A DNA stretch of 64,000 nt from Bacillus carboniphilus (GTDB taxonomy: Bacteria; Bacillota; Bacilli; Bacillales; JC228). The notes under the pieces were generated by a model. The model ran no database searches and was not told the DNA's origin. It saw only the letters and a list, made by a program, of their open reading frames with translations. Position 1 is the stretch's first letter. Each line of letters begins with the position of its first letter. The stretch lies in assembly GCF_039522365.1 (NCBI RefSeq), contig NZ_BAAADJ010000060.1, forward strand, positions 1-64,000. Reading direction: 5' to 3'. A program made the translations under genes and the position numbers. Of the stretch, positions 1-7,260 are shown one piece after another.

Positions 1-28
1 CTGAGCCAGGATCAAACTCTCCATAAAA
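1..28 (-). rRNA. 16S rRNA gene, 5' end only
   Basis: The first 20 bases are the reverse complement of the universal bacterial 16S 5' motif AGAGTTTGATCCTGGCTCAG. The gene therefore runs leftwards out of the window and only about 28 nt of its 5' end are present. The exact mature 5' end is estimated. Upstream on the minus strand lie an rrn leader and two promoters, as expected for the start of an rRNA operon next to ygxA. Confidence 0.95.
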
Positions 29-88
29 GAAAAGATTTGAATAGCTCATAAAATAAAAATTGAATTAACGTTGACGTTTTTCTTTGTT

Positions 89-105
89 CAGTTTTCAAGG
101 AACAA
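89..105 (-). promoter_or_regulatory. boxA-like antitermination element in rrn leader
   Basis: Read on the minus strand, this segment is TGTTCCTTGAAAACTGA. It resembles the conserved boxA/leader element found before Bacillus 16S genes, where the Nus antitermination complex assembles. It lies about 60 nt upstream of the 16S 5' end and downstream of both promoters, which is the normal position. Confidence 0.6.
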
Positions 106-183
106 TGTTACTTACTTTTAATCAATAACTTGATTGTTTTAGTAAGCTTCATTTTGTGTGCCGCTCAAAACAGCGACTTTTAC

Positions 184-212
184 ATCTTAACACCTTCCGA
201 AGTTGGTGTCAA
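184..212 (-). promoter_or_regulatory. rrn promoter P2 (sigma-A type)
   Basis: On the minus strand a perfect -35 TTGACA is followed by a 17-bp spacer and a -10 TAAGAT. The spacer carries a short inverted repeat (ACACC...GGTGT). It is the promoter proximal to the 16S gene and fits the tandem P1/P2 arrangement of Bacillus rrn operons. Confidence 0.8.
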
Positions 213-263
213 CAATAAATTTCAATTTGTTTTTTCGTTGTTGCCGCATCAGCGACGTTTAAT

Positions 264-293
264 ACTATAACAAGATTCTCTATTAAACGTCAA
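264..293 (-). promoter_or_regulatory. rrn promoter P1 (sigma-A type)
   Basis: On the minus strand TTGACG, an 18-bp spacer and TATAGT form the distal rrn promoter. The sequences just downstream of P1 and P2 resemble each other (both contain GTCGCTG), which suggests the promoters arose by duplication. The 338-bp gap between the 16S gene and ygxA is filled by these promoters and the leader. Confidence 0.7.
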
Positions 294-366
294 CCACTTT
301 TACAAAAAAAAATTGAACGCAAAGATCAAAAGATTGATCTCTGCGCTGTTCTCAAATGCTTTTCAC

Positions 367-1230
367 CTATGAATAAGCATAGTAGCGATGGTATAAACCT
401 GGACCTTTTGTTTCTCTTTCTACAACTTGAATAATCTTTTTCTCCACTAGATATTCAATCAGCATTCCTAAATCTACTGAGTAACGTTCTAAATTTTCAT
501 GACTTAGCAACTCTTGAAATTGCCAGTACTCTTTTTCTTTCATAACCTCTAGCAGATGTCCCGCTCCAATTTCTGTTTTAGAGTGGATTAAGAATTCACT
601 CGCTAGGAATAAAAGTTCTAATCTTTTATCTAGTGACTCTTCGCTTATGACTAACTCTTCATATAGTTTATATATTTCAGGTTCAATCTGTTTCACTTGA
701 TTCCATACTGTAACCTCTGGATGAAAGCCATTTTCTATCACAGCTAATCTTCCTAAATGATGAAGTGAATGGACAATATGGTTATAGGCATCTAGATATT
801 GTTTGTTTTCAAAGAATGCTTTCCCATCCATATAGCGTCTTATAAGCTTAGCAAATTCCAAGCCCATTTTTACTTTTCGTCCATAGAACGGAAAGTCTCT
901 TAACTCTTCCTTTAGCCTGTCCATGAACTCGTTTCGGTCAAATAGTATTTTCCCACTATATAACCATTCAAAGATCTTACGGTTGGTTCCAAACATAATC
1001 CATTCTCTTAATTGATCTTCATGAACAATATGCAAGGCTGCTTTTTGATCTCCGTAAGCATAATGTTTAACAAATACTTTATGCGAACTATCATTTGTGA
1101 TAACTAAGAGTACGGCGTCGAAAGTGTCCGTTAGCGGACTTGCTTTTTGGCTTTTTAATATTAAAGTTATTCCTAATGTTGAAGGTAAGCTAGCTTTTTC
1201 CTGGTAGATCGGTCGAAGGATATCTTCCAT
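367..1230 (-). CDS. ygxA: YgxA-like nucleotidyltransferase-fold protein
   Basis: This 287-residue cytoplasmic protein sits between an rrn operon and ygzB/perR, the place of ygxA in B. subtilis. The family is described as having a nucleotidyltransferase-like N-terminal domain and a C-terminal helix-turn-helix-like region; its function is not established. I see no signal peptide or membrane segment. The ATG at 1230 follows a strong Shine-Dalgarno sequence (ggaggag). The gene is divergent from ygzB. Identity rests on length, composition and synteny; any role with tRNA or rRNA would be inference from its position. Confidence 0.8.
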   Translation of the reverse strand: MEDILRPIYQEKASLPSTLGITLILKSQKASPLTDTFDAVLLVITNDSSHKVFVKHYAYGDQKAALHIVHEDQLREWIMFGTNRKIFEWLYSGKILFDRNEFMDRLKEELRDFPFYGRKVKMGLEFAKLIRRYMDGKAFFENKQYLDAYNHIVHSLHHLGRLAVIENGFHPEVTVWNQVKQIEPEIYKLYEELVISEESLDKRLELLFLASEFLIHSKTEIGAGHLLEVMKEKEYWQFQELLSHENLERYSVDLGMLIEYLVEKKIIQVVERETKGPGLYHRYYAYS

Positions 1231-1379
1231 GTCCTCTCCTCCATTTACTTAGTGACATAATCACTATTTTCTACATTTTGATGAAAACTCCTTCTAAAGG
1301 ATAACATGTTTCAATTGAAATCTATTAACGAAATTTAATTTAAAATGTGATATATTGTTGCCTAGGAGGTACGATGAAC

Positions 1380-1727
1380 ATGGCCAAATATTCAAATAAA
1401 ATAAATAAAATCCGTACCTTTGCGCTGAGTTTAATCTTTGTTGGCTTTATTGTCATGTATGGCGGGATCTTTTTCCGTACTAAACCGATTATCATGACTA
1501 TTTTCATGCTATTAGGATTACTCTTTATCATCGCAAGTACGATTGTTTATTTCTGGATAGGGATGCTATCCACGAAAGCTGTGCAGGTTACTTGTCCTAA
1601 TTGTAAAAAAGTGACCAAGTTATTAGGTCGAGTCGACATGTGTATGTATTGTAGAGAGCCTTTAACTCTTGACCGTGAGTTAGAAGGAAAAGAGTTTGAC
1701 GAGTCTTATAATAAAAAGAAGATGTAA
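1380..1727 (+). CDS. ygzB: YgzB family membrane protein with zinc ribbon
   Basis: This small membrane protein (115 residues from this start) has two hydrophobic helices (about residues 12-32 and 37-60). A C-terminal cytoplasmic zinc-ribbon-like part has two CxxC pairs (CPNC and CMYC). The last 40 residues, including [16 protein letters not shown], are very like B. subtilis YgzB. Two in-frame ATGs follow the aggagg site, at 1374 and 1380. I chose 1380 ([14 protein letters not shown]) because it matches the family N-terminus and gives better spacing. Next to perR, as in B. subtilis. Function unknown. Confidence 0.85.
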   Translation: MAKYSNKINKIRTFALSLIFVGFIVMYGGIFFRTKPIIMTIFMLLGLLFIIASTIVYFWIGMLSTKAVQVTCPNCKKVTKLLGRVDMCMYCREPLTLDRELEGKEFDESYNKKKM

Positions 1728-1736
1728 AGAAAAGAG

Positions 1737-1767
1737 CTAGCACCTTAAATAAGTGCTAGTTTTTTTA
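1737..1767 (+). terminator. Terminator after ygzB
   Basis: A perfect 7-bp stem CTAGCAC/GTGCTAG is followed by a run of T. It lies 10 bp after the ygzB stop and points rightwards. Confidence 0.9.
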
Positions 1768-1797
1768 TGTTGATGGTTGTTTTATTAAAATGGTTTT

Positions 1798-1841
1798 ATA
1801 ACCGGAACTTAATTTGATTTGGGTTTATAACCGGCATTTAT
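1798..1841. repeat. Two copies of an ATAACCGG motif; dispersed repeat
   Basis: ATAACCGG occurs at 1798 and 1827. The second copy extends to ATAACCGGCATTTAT, which recurs exactly at 20629-20643, and its first 11 bases recur inverted at 52769-52779. All copies are intergenic. This looks like a family of short degenerate intergenic repeats; function unknown. Confidence 0.6.
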
Positions 1842-1868
1842 TCTTTTGTAGTCGGGTGGTCGGCTGTC

Positions 1869-2050
1869 GCACTAAACCATTGGTTAATCGCACTCAAACT
1901 GTAATTCTCGCACACAACTGACCATTTTTCGCACTCAAACCGGATTTTGCACTCAAATTATGATTTCCGCACCCAAAACGATTTTTTCGCACTCAAACAC
2001 AACTTTCCGCACTCATAATTTGTTATTCGCACTCACCGACGTCCGCACCC
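1869..2050. repeat. Array of GCACTCAAA units with 20-bp period
   Basis: Ten GCAC-starting units begin at 1869, 1890, 1910, 1931, 1949, 1969, 1989, 2009, 2029 and 2045. Each has a conserved start (GCACTCAAA) and a conserved end (TTTC or similar) around a variable middle. The array fills the gap between the ygzB terminator and the perR stop, where the genes converge. A sister array with nearly the same spacing lies at 63691-63870. No credible gene is present. Confidence 0.9.
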
Positions 2051-2244
2051 GCTCACCCAGACTCACTGTGTCACTCCACCACCACTCACCAACCATATTT
2101 CCCCCACTCCAACCGTATAAACCCCGCATTTATTAACTGCCATTCAGTCAAAGCCTCAATTTTATAAAAAACCCGGTTAAAAACCCCTTAAAAACATAAA
2201 AAAAGAACGACCCATAAAGAATCGTTCATCTCCGAAATAATTTC

Positions 2245-2688
2245 TTAGTGCGCTTCCTTTTTCACACATTCATCACACGTTCCGTAAATCTCCATACGGT
2301 GATGGCTAATTCTGAAGCCTGTTACATGTGATGCCAACTGTTCGACTTCATCTAACCCAGGGTAGTGGAAGTCAACGATCTTCCCACAGTTTTCACAAAT
2401 CACATGATAGTGGTCAGTGGTTACAAAATCAAACCGGCTAGATGCATCTCCGTAAGTTAACTCCTTAACGAGACCTACATCCTTGAACACTCGTAAATTG
2501 TTGTAAACTGTTGCCACACTCATGTTTGGAAATTTCCCTTCGAGTGCTTTATAAATATCATCAGCAGTCGGATGGCACATTGATTGAATTAAATACTCCA
2601 AAATCGCATGACGTTGCGGTGTGATTCTAACACCTGTTTCTTTTAGAGCGGAAAGCGCTTCTTTGAGTTGTATTTCTGTCACCGTCAT
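2245..2688 (-). CDS. perR: Peroxide-responsive repressor PerR
   Basis: Fur-family metalloregulator that represses peroxide-stress genes and is inactivated by iron-catalysed histidine oxidation. The 147-residue protein has the winged-helix block [14 protein letters not shown]...[14 protein letters not shown]. The regulatory metal ligands include the Asp and two His in [13 protein letters not shown]. The structural zinc site has two CxxC pairs (CENC, CDEC). An upstream extension in frame is possible, but it would overlap the promoter and Per box. The ATG at 2688 has an aggtg Shine-Dalgarno and matches the B. subtilis N-terminus. Autoregulation is likely, given the Per box at 2717-2731. Confidence 0.96.
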   Translation of the reverse strand: MTVTEIQLKEALSALKETGVRITPQRHAILEYLIQSMCHPTADDIYKALEGKFPNMSVATVYNNLRVFKDVGLVKELTYGDASSRFDFVTTDHYHVICENCGKIVDFHYPGLDEVEQLASHVTGFRISHHRMEIYGTCDECVKKEAH

Positions 2689-2716
2689 GCACCTCTTTCC
2701 TGTAAAAATTCTTACA

Positions 2717-2731
2717 TTAAAATGTTTATAA
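2717..2731 (-). promoter_or_regulatory. Per box upstream of perR
   Basis: TTAAAATGTTTATAA matches 13 of 15 positions of the Per-box consensus TTATAATNATTATAA. It lies just downstream of the -10 element of the perR promoter, where bound PerR would block transcription of its own gene. Confidence 0.75.
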
Positions 2732-2733
2732 TT

Positions 2734-2763
2734 AGTGTACAAAGAAATTGGAGTTTTTGTCAA
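2734..2763 (-). promoter_or_regulatory. perR promoter (sigma-A type)
   Basis: On the minus strand TTGACA, an 18-bp spacer and TACACT precede the Per box and the perR start at 2688. This argues against any translation start upstream of 2688. Confidence 0.65.
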
Positions 2764-2790
2764 TAATAGCGTACTTTAGTCTGATTCAAA

Positions 2791-3342
2791 TTATACTTGG
2801 TGAAGGTTTTTTTCAGTAAACCCAATTTTTGCATTTATAAATCTTGCCGCTACAAATAGATAGTCTGAAAGTCGATTCAGGTAAGAAAGAACAAGCGGAT
2901 TAGCTGATTCTCCGAGGCCAACTGCTATTCTTTCTGCCCGTCTCACCACTGTTCGCGCAACATGTAAAGTAGCACCAGCCGGGTGTCCCCCTGGCAAGAT
3001 AAAGTTTTTTAATGGTTCTAGGCCACTATCTAATTGGTCAATCGCGGATTCAAGTTCCTTAATGTGCTTTTCTTCAAGCTTCCATGCCACTTCTTTTCCA
3101 GCTGGGGTTGCCAATTCAGCACCCACATGAAAAAGAATCGTTTGAATCGTATGTATTTGTTTTAATACATCCTCTTTCCCCTCGAAAGACACATCATGTA
3201 AAAAGCTCATCCCCTGACCAATCAATGAATTAGCCTCATCACAAGTTCCGTATGCTTCTACTCTGACATCATTTTTGGAAACACGTTGTCCATAGACGAG
3301 AGATGTCGTACCTTTGTCTCCCGTTTTCGTATATATTTTCAT
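2791..3342 (-). CDS. Cob(I)alamin adenosyltransferase, PduO type
   Basis: Transfers the adenosyl group of ATP to cob(I)alamin to make coenzyme B12. The 183-residue protein starts with the ATP-binding motif KIYTKTGDKGTTSL. It has the conserved helical block VVRRAERI and, near the C-terminus, LNRLSDYLFVAARF, both typical of PduO/MMAB trimers (YvqK in B. subtilis). Its start lies 2 bp after the stop of the upstream dehydrogenase gene, so the two are co-transcribed and probably translationally coupled. No cobalamin genes are near, which suggests a salvage role. Confidence 0.92.
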   Translation of the reverse strand: MKIYTKTGDKGTTSLVYGQRVSKNDVRVEAYGTCDEANSLIGQGMSFLHDVSFEGKEDVLKQIHTIQTILFHVGAELATPAGKEVAWKLEEKHIKELESAIDQLDSGLEPLKNFILPGGHPAGATLHVARTVVRRAERIAVGLGESANPLVLSYLNRLSDYLFVAARFINAKIGFTEKNLHQV

Positions 3343-3343
3343 A

Positions 3344-4309
3344 CTAGTACCCCCTGTCCAAAGAAATTACATTTCTCATTTCACCAGGTACCCCTTTATA
3401 TATATGAAGATTATGCGAAAAAATGTCAAAAGCACGTGGTAAATATAACGGACTTTTACCCGAAATATGAGGAGTGATGGTTACATTTTCAACACTCCAT
3501 AATGGATGTGACTCATCTAAAGGTTCTTCCTCCACTACATCTACATAAGCATGAGCAATATCCTTATTTTGCAGCGCCTTAATTAAGATGTCTGTTTGAA
3601 CCAAATCTCCACGCCCAATGTTTATAAAAACAACCGAATCCTTCATTTGTTTAAAATGCTTTTCTTGAATCAAATGCTTCGTAGTTTCCAGACTTGGGAG
3701 TACAGAAACGATATAATCCGCAAGCGGAAGAGCTTCTTCCCAGTTATCCATACTGAACGTTTGATCAAAGTATTCAGCTGGTCGGCCACTTGTATTAACC
3801 CCTATCGTCTTCATTCCAAACAGTTGACTGCGTTTTGCAATTTCTCCACCAATGGCACCAGCCCCTAGAACTAGTAAGGTCGCATCACTTAACTCTTGGG
3901 TTGGAATACGGCGATTCCATTTCTTATTACCCTGCTCTTGATTAAACGCATCCATTCTTTTCGCATGATGAAGCATATATCCGAGTGTATATTCTGCCAT
4001 CGGGGTTTTATGGATGCCACGCGCATTCGTTACCAATATGTCTTTTTTCTTTATTCCTTCAAAAGGCATCTTTTCCAATCCCGCTGACATCACTGAGATC
4101 CACTTCAAATTTCGAGCTCTCTCAATATCTTGTTCTTCTAAATCTTCACCATATGTAATAAAAACATCTGCTTCTAAAAAAGCATGGTAGGCATCTTCTC
4201 CCTTCAGACCTTTATAAAATTCAAAAGTATCCTCAGGAAATTGCTCACGAACTTGTTGTTGAAGTTCCTCTGTAGGTAAGATGGAGGAAACGATTCTCAT
4301 ATTATTCAT
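3344..4309 (-). CDS. D-2-hydroxyacid dehydrogenase (NAD-dependent)
   Basis: The 321-residue protein has the D-isomer 2-hydroxyacid dehydrogenase fold. Its Rossmann motif is VLGAGAIGGEIAKR near residue 150. The catalytic Arg lies in INIGRGDLVQTD, Glu in DVVEEEPLDESHPLW and His in TPHISG. The substrate cannot be told from sequence; glyoxylate/hydroxypyruvate or a branched 2-keto acid are possible. First gene of a two-gene unit with the adenosyltransferase. The start has a purine-rich Shine-Dalgarno (aagggga). Confidence 0.88.
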   Translation of the reverse strand: MNNMRIVSSILPTEELQQQVREQFPEDTFEFYKGLKGEDAYHAFLEADVFITYGEDLEEQDIERARNLKWISVMSAGLEKMPFEGIKKKDILVTNARGIHKTPMAEYTLGYMLHHAKRMDAFNQEQGNKKWNRRIPTQELSDATLLVLGAGAIGGEIAKRSQLFGMKTIGVNTSGRPAEYFDQTFSMDNWEEALPLADYIVSVLPSLETTKHLIQEKHFKQMKDSVVFINIGRGDLVQTDILIKALQNKDIAHAYVDVVEEEPLDESHPLWSVENVTITPHISGKSPLYLPRAFDIFSHNLHIYKGVPGEMRNVISLDRGY

Positions 4310-4393
4310 ATCCCCTTTTTTTCTTTATAGTCTAAATACTCTTACTTTCTATTTTATCATTGAATGATTTTTTAGAAAAAGAAAACATAAACA

Positions 4394-4425
4394 GAAAAAA
4401 AAACGAGTCCACCATGTGGACTCGT
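4394..4425 (-). terminator. Terminator downstream of bcp
   Basis: A perfect 10-bp stem ACGAGTCCAC/GTGGACTCGT with a 3-nt loop gives a U-run when read on the minus strand. It lies about 100 bp after the bcp stop. Confidence 0.85.
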
Positions 4426-4528
4426 GACCGAGAAGTATTGAGGAGGTATGCCCTACTATAACGTATTCAGACAGACGAGTTTGGCATGGACAAAAGCCCC
4501 TTGTTTGTAAAAATGGGCCGTCCATTTC

Positions 4529-4996
4529 TTAAGCTTGGCTTTTAATAAACTCAAGCGCATCCTCCACATGACCCGCTACCTTTACTTTACGGTATTCCTT
4601 CACCACTTTTCCTTCTGGATCAATGATAAAAGTGGAACGCTCGATCCCCATGTATTCTTTACCGAAGTTTTTCTTAAGCTTCCATACACCGTAGTCTTCA
4701 GCAAGCTTATGATCCTCATCCGCCAACAGCAAGAACGGCAGACCGTGCTTATCAATAAATTTTTCATGGGATTTAATTGGATCCGGGCTTACTCCTAGAA
4801 TCACTGCGTTTAATCCCTCGAAGTCCTTGTGAAGGTCTCTAAAATCACAAGCCTGGGTTGTACATCCAGGAGTCATATCCTTCGGGTAAAAATAAAGAAC
4901 GACATATTTCCCTCTATAATCTGATAACTTCACCTTTTCCCCATTACTAGCTTCTACTGTAAAATCAGGTGCAACTTGTCCTTCAGAAATGGTCAT
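4529..4996 (-). CDS. bcp: Thioredoxin-dependent peroxiredoxin Bcp/PrxQ
   Basis: Reduces hydrogen and organic peroxides using a peroxidatic cysteine that is regenerated by thioredoxin. The 155-residue protein has the PrxQ motif DMTPGCTTQACDFRD, with peroxidatic Cys45 and a resolving Cys50 five residues later, as in E. coli Bcp. It corresponds to ygaF of B. subtilis. Clustering with perR fits a peroxide-defence role, but I see no Per box directly upstream. Good Shine-Dalgarno (aggagg). Confidence 0.95.
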   Translation of the reverse strand: MTISEGQVAPDFTVEASNGEKVKLSDYRGKYVVLYFYPKDMTPGCTTQACDFRDLHKDFEGLNAVILGVSPDPIKSHEKFIDKHGLPFLLLADEDHKLAEDYGVWKLKKNFGKEYMGIERSTFIIDPEGKVVKEYRKVKVAGHVEDALEFIKSQA

Positions 4997-5061
4997 GGTA
5001 ATCCTCCTTCGTCTTTTTCACTAGCGTATCGAAACTATGCGAAAAATACAAATTACAAGGA

Positions 5062-5463
5062 TTACTTGTTTTTTAACCCTTCCTCCATCACTACTTTTAA
5101 GACAAAGCTCGTAGGTATGAGATATCCGATAAAAGCTTCACTAATCGCAATCCATTTGCCAATTCCCGTCGGAACAAAGTCACCATAACCTACTGTAAAA
5201 AGAGTCATGGCACTAACGTATAAGGAGTCGGTCAGCATAGTGAGGTAATTTTTACTATCAGCAAGAGACTGTATCACTGCCATCCCGTTAATTGTTAATA
5301 CTAGATATAGTAAGGCAAAGCCAATTAAAACCGTTGCATAAAGACTGGCAAAATAAAGGACATGCTCACTTATGGTCGGTCTCCGGGTGTGATCATCTGT
5401 CCATACCCCGCCGAGACTTAATGAAAGTATAAATAAAATAATGACTAACAATATAATTAACAT
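5062..5463 (-). CDS. Two-helix potassium channel (ion-trans-2 type)
   Basis: This 133-residue membrane protein has the layout TM1, a second hydrophobic segment, pore loop and TM2. The K+ selectivity filter is intact: TVGYGDFVPTG around residues 100-110. No regulatory RCK domain is present, so it is a minimal channel. An aggagg site precedes the ATG. It is divergent from gsaB, with a short repeat array in the shared upstream region. Confidence 0.88.
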   Translation of the reverse strand: MLIILLVIILFILSLSLGGVWTDDHTRRPTISEHVLYFASLYATVLIGFALLYLVLTINGMAVIQSLADSKNYLTMLTDSLYVSAMTLFTVGYGDFVPTGIGKWIAISEAFIGYLIPTSFVLKVVMEEGLKNK

Positions 5464-5486
5464 GTATGTACTGTGCCTCCTGTTAA

Positions 5487-5568
5487 TGAACTCAGCACCT
5501 TTTTTATCCGAACTGTGGCACTTGTTACCTGAACTCAGTCACCGGTTATCCGAACTCAACAACCGAAC
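5487..5568. repeat. Short array of CCGAACTC units, 21-bp period
   Basis: Units resembling TTATCCGAACTC fall near 5487, 5508, 5529 and 5550, that is every 21 bp, with a related piece at 5563. The array lies in the divergent upstream region between the K+ channel gene and gsaB. The same core at the same period recurs at 13082-13172. Confidence 0.75.
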
Positions 5569-5678
5569 CACCATCTATTCAAATATATGAACAACCTTGT
5601 CCAGAGTATTCTTAATCATTTAGGAAAGCCCACATGACATGCTACAATAAGACGGAAGTTAATTAGAGGAGTGTTTGT

Positions 5679-6965
5679 ATGAACTTTACTGAATCAGAAA
5701 AATTACATAAAGAAGCATTAGAACATATAGTGGGCGGAGTGAACAGTCCTTCCCGCTCTTACAAAGCAGTAGGCGGCGGTTCACCTGTGGCAATGGAACG
5801 TGCAAAAGGGGCGTACTTTTGGGATGTGGACGGTAATCAGTACATCGATTATCTAGCTGCGTATGGTCCCATTATTACGGGCCATGCTCACCCTCATATT
5901 ACGAAGGCGATCTCACACGCAGCTGAAACAGGTGTACTTTATGGAACTCCAACGAGACATGAAGTTACGTTTGCCAAAATGTTAAAAGAAGCAATTCCTT
6001 CTCTAGAGAAAGTTCGCTTTGTGAACTCTGGTACAGAGGCAGTTATGACGACAATCCGTGTAGCGCGCGCATACACGGGTCGAGACAAAATCTTGAAGTT
6101 TGCGGGCTGCTACCATGGACATTCCGATTTAGTGTTAGTTGCCGCTGGATCCGGTCCATCTACATTAGGTACTCCTGATTCTGCAGGGGTTCCAAAAAGT
6201 ATCGCTCAAGAAGTCATTACGGTTCCTTTTAATGATATTGAGCCATTTAAAGAAGCCTTAGATAAATGGGGAGACCAAATAGCCGCTGTACTAGCGGAAC
6301 CGATTGTTGGTAACTTTGGAATCGTTGAGCCAAAACCAGGATTTTTAGAGCAAGTGAATGAACTAACTCATAATGCTGGTGCACTCGTGGTTTATGATGA
6401 AGTTATTACGGCGTTTCGTTTCATGTACGGTGGTGCCCAAAACATGGTTGGGGTCACTCCAGATTTAACGGCCATGGGTAAAATTATTGGTGGCGGCTTA
6501 CCAATTGGGGCTTACGGTGGAAGAAAAGATATTATGGAAAAAGTAGCTCCACTCGGACCTGCTTATCAAGCTGGTACAATGGCCGGTAACCCTGCCTCAA
6601 TCCTTTCAGGCATTGCATGCTTAGAGGTTTTACAACAGGAGGGTGTTTATGAAAAAATGGATCAGCTCGGCGCTAAGCTTGAACAAGGAATCCTCGAGGC
6701 TGCCAATAAGCATAAAGTCACCATTACCATTAATCGTTTAAAAGGGGCTCTAACAGTTTATTTCACTGATGAAAAGGTCGTTAACTACGAGCAAGCTGAG
6801 AGAACAGATGGGGAAACTTTTGCTCGTTTCTTCAAACTTATGCTCAGCCAAGGAGTGAATCTAGCTCCTTCCAAATACGAAGCTTGGTTCTTAACAACCG
6901 AGCACACTGAAGAAGATATTGAAAAAACAATACAAGCGGTAGATTATGCATTCAGTCAGCTTTAA
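5679..6965 (+). CDS. gsaB: Glutamate-1-semialdehyde 2,1-aminomutase
   Basis: PLP-dependent class III aminotransferase fold that converts glutamate-1-semialdehyde to 5-aminolevulinate for haem synthesis. The 428-residue protein has [20 protein letters not shown] for phosphate binding, [11 protein letters not shown], and the PLP lysine in [17 protein letters not shown]. It is the second (GsaB/HemL2-type) paralogue, because it sits in the ygaE-gsaB-ygaF order and not in a hem operon. Monocistronic, with its own Shine-Dalgarno (gaggag) and terminator. Confidence 0.93.
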   Translation: MNFTESEKLHKEALEHIVGGVNSPSRSYKAVGGGSPVAMERAKGAYFWDVDGNQYIDYLAAYGPIITGHAHPHITKAISHAAETGVLYGTPTRHEVTFAKMLKEAIPSLEKVRFVNSGTEAVMTTIRVARAYTGRDKILKFAGCYHGHSDLVLVAAGSGPSTLGTPDSAGVPKSIAQEVITVPFNDIEPFKEALDKWGDQIAAVLAEPIVGNFGIVEPKPGFLEQVNELTHNAGALVVYDEVITAFRFMYGGAQNMVGVTPDLTAMGKIIGGGLPIGAYGGRKDIMEKVAPLGPAYQAGTMAGNPASILSGIACLEVLQQEGVYEKMDQLGAKLEQGILEAANKHKVTITINRLKGALTVYFTDEKVVNYEQAERTDGETFARFFKLMLSQGVNLAPSKYEAWFLTTEHTEEDIEKTIQAVDYAFSQL

Positions 6966-6984
6966 TTAGCTAAAGTTTGTAATA

Positions 6985-7026
6985 AAAATACAGAGTGGTG
7001 AATTTACATCCACTCTGTATTTTTAT
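6985..7026 (+). terminator. Terminator after gsaB
   Basis: A 14-bp stem AAAATACAGAGTGG/CCACTCTGTATTTT with a T-run lies 20 bp after the gsaB stop. Confidence 0.92.
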
Positions 7027-7038
7027 TTTACTCCTTAT

Positions 7039-7052
7039 TGTAAACGTTTTCA
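7039..7052 (+). promoter_or_regulatory. cre site (CcpA binding) upstream of glutamate synthase
   Basis: TGTAAACGTTTTCA matches the cre consensus TGWAANCGNTNWCA at every position. It lies about 58 bp before the -35 element at 7097, where CcpA usually activates, not represses. This would link glutamate synthase expression to carbon supply. Confidence 0.8.
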
Positions 7053-7096
7053 TAAAAATACACACTTTGTCCTCATACGCTCTAATGTATAATTAT

Positions 7097-7125
7097 TTGA
7101 ATTCAGAATATTCGTATGATATGAT
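7097..7125 (+). promoter_or_regulatory. Promoter of glutamate synthase gene with flanking inverted repeat
   Basis: TTGAAT, a 17-bp spacer and TATGAT form a sigma-A-like promoter. A perfect 9-bp inverted repeat, AATTCAGAA (7100-7108) and TTCTGAATT (7136-7144), brackets the -10 element and could be an operator. The regulator is unknown; no gltC-like gene is adjacent. Confidence 0.55.
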
Positions 7126-7260
7126 AGGAGTACCGTTCTGAATTTTCCGTTTCTTTTTTCTCCTGTTTTCCCGTATTTACTCCCTTACATAAGCGTTTTG
7201 TTTTCTACCATTCTTAAGGAGGTGAAGGCAGCTAAGGAAACCCTTAGTTAAGCCAAAGTT

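Noticed and set aside
1869..2050. CRISPR-like array
   Set aside because: Repeats are only about 9 bp and the variable parts about 11 bp, far below CRISPR sizes, and no cas genes are present.
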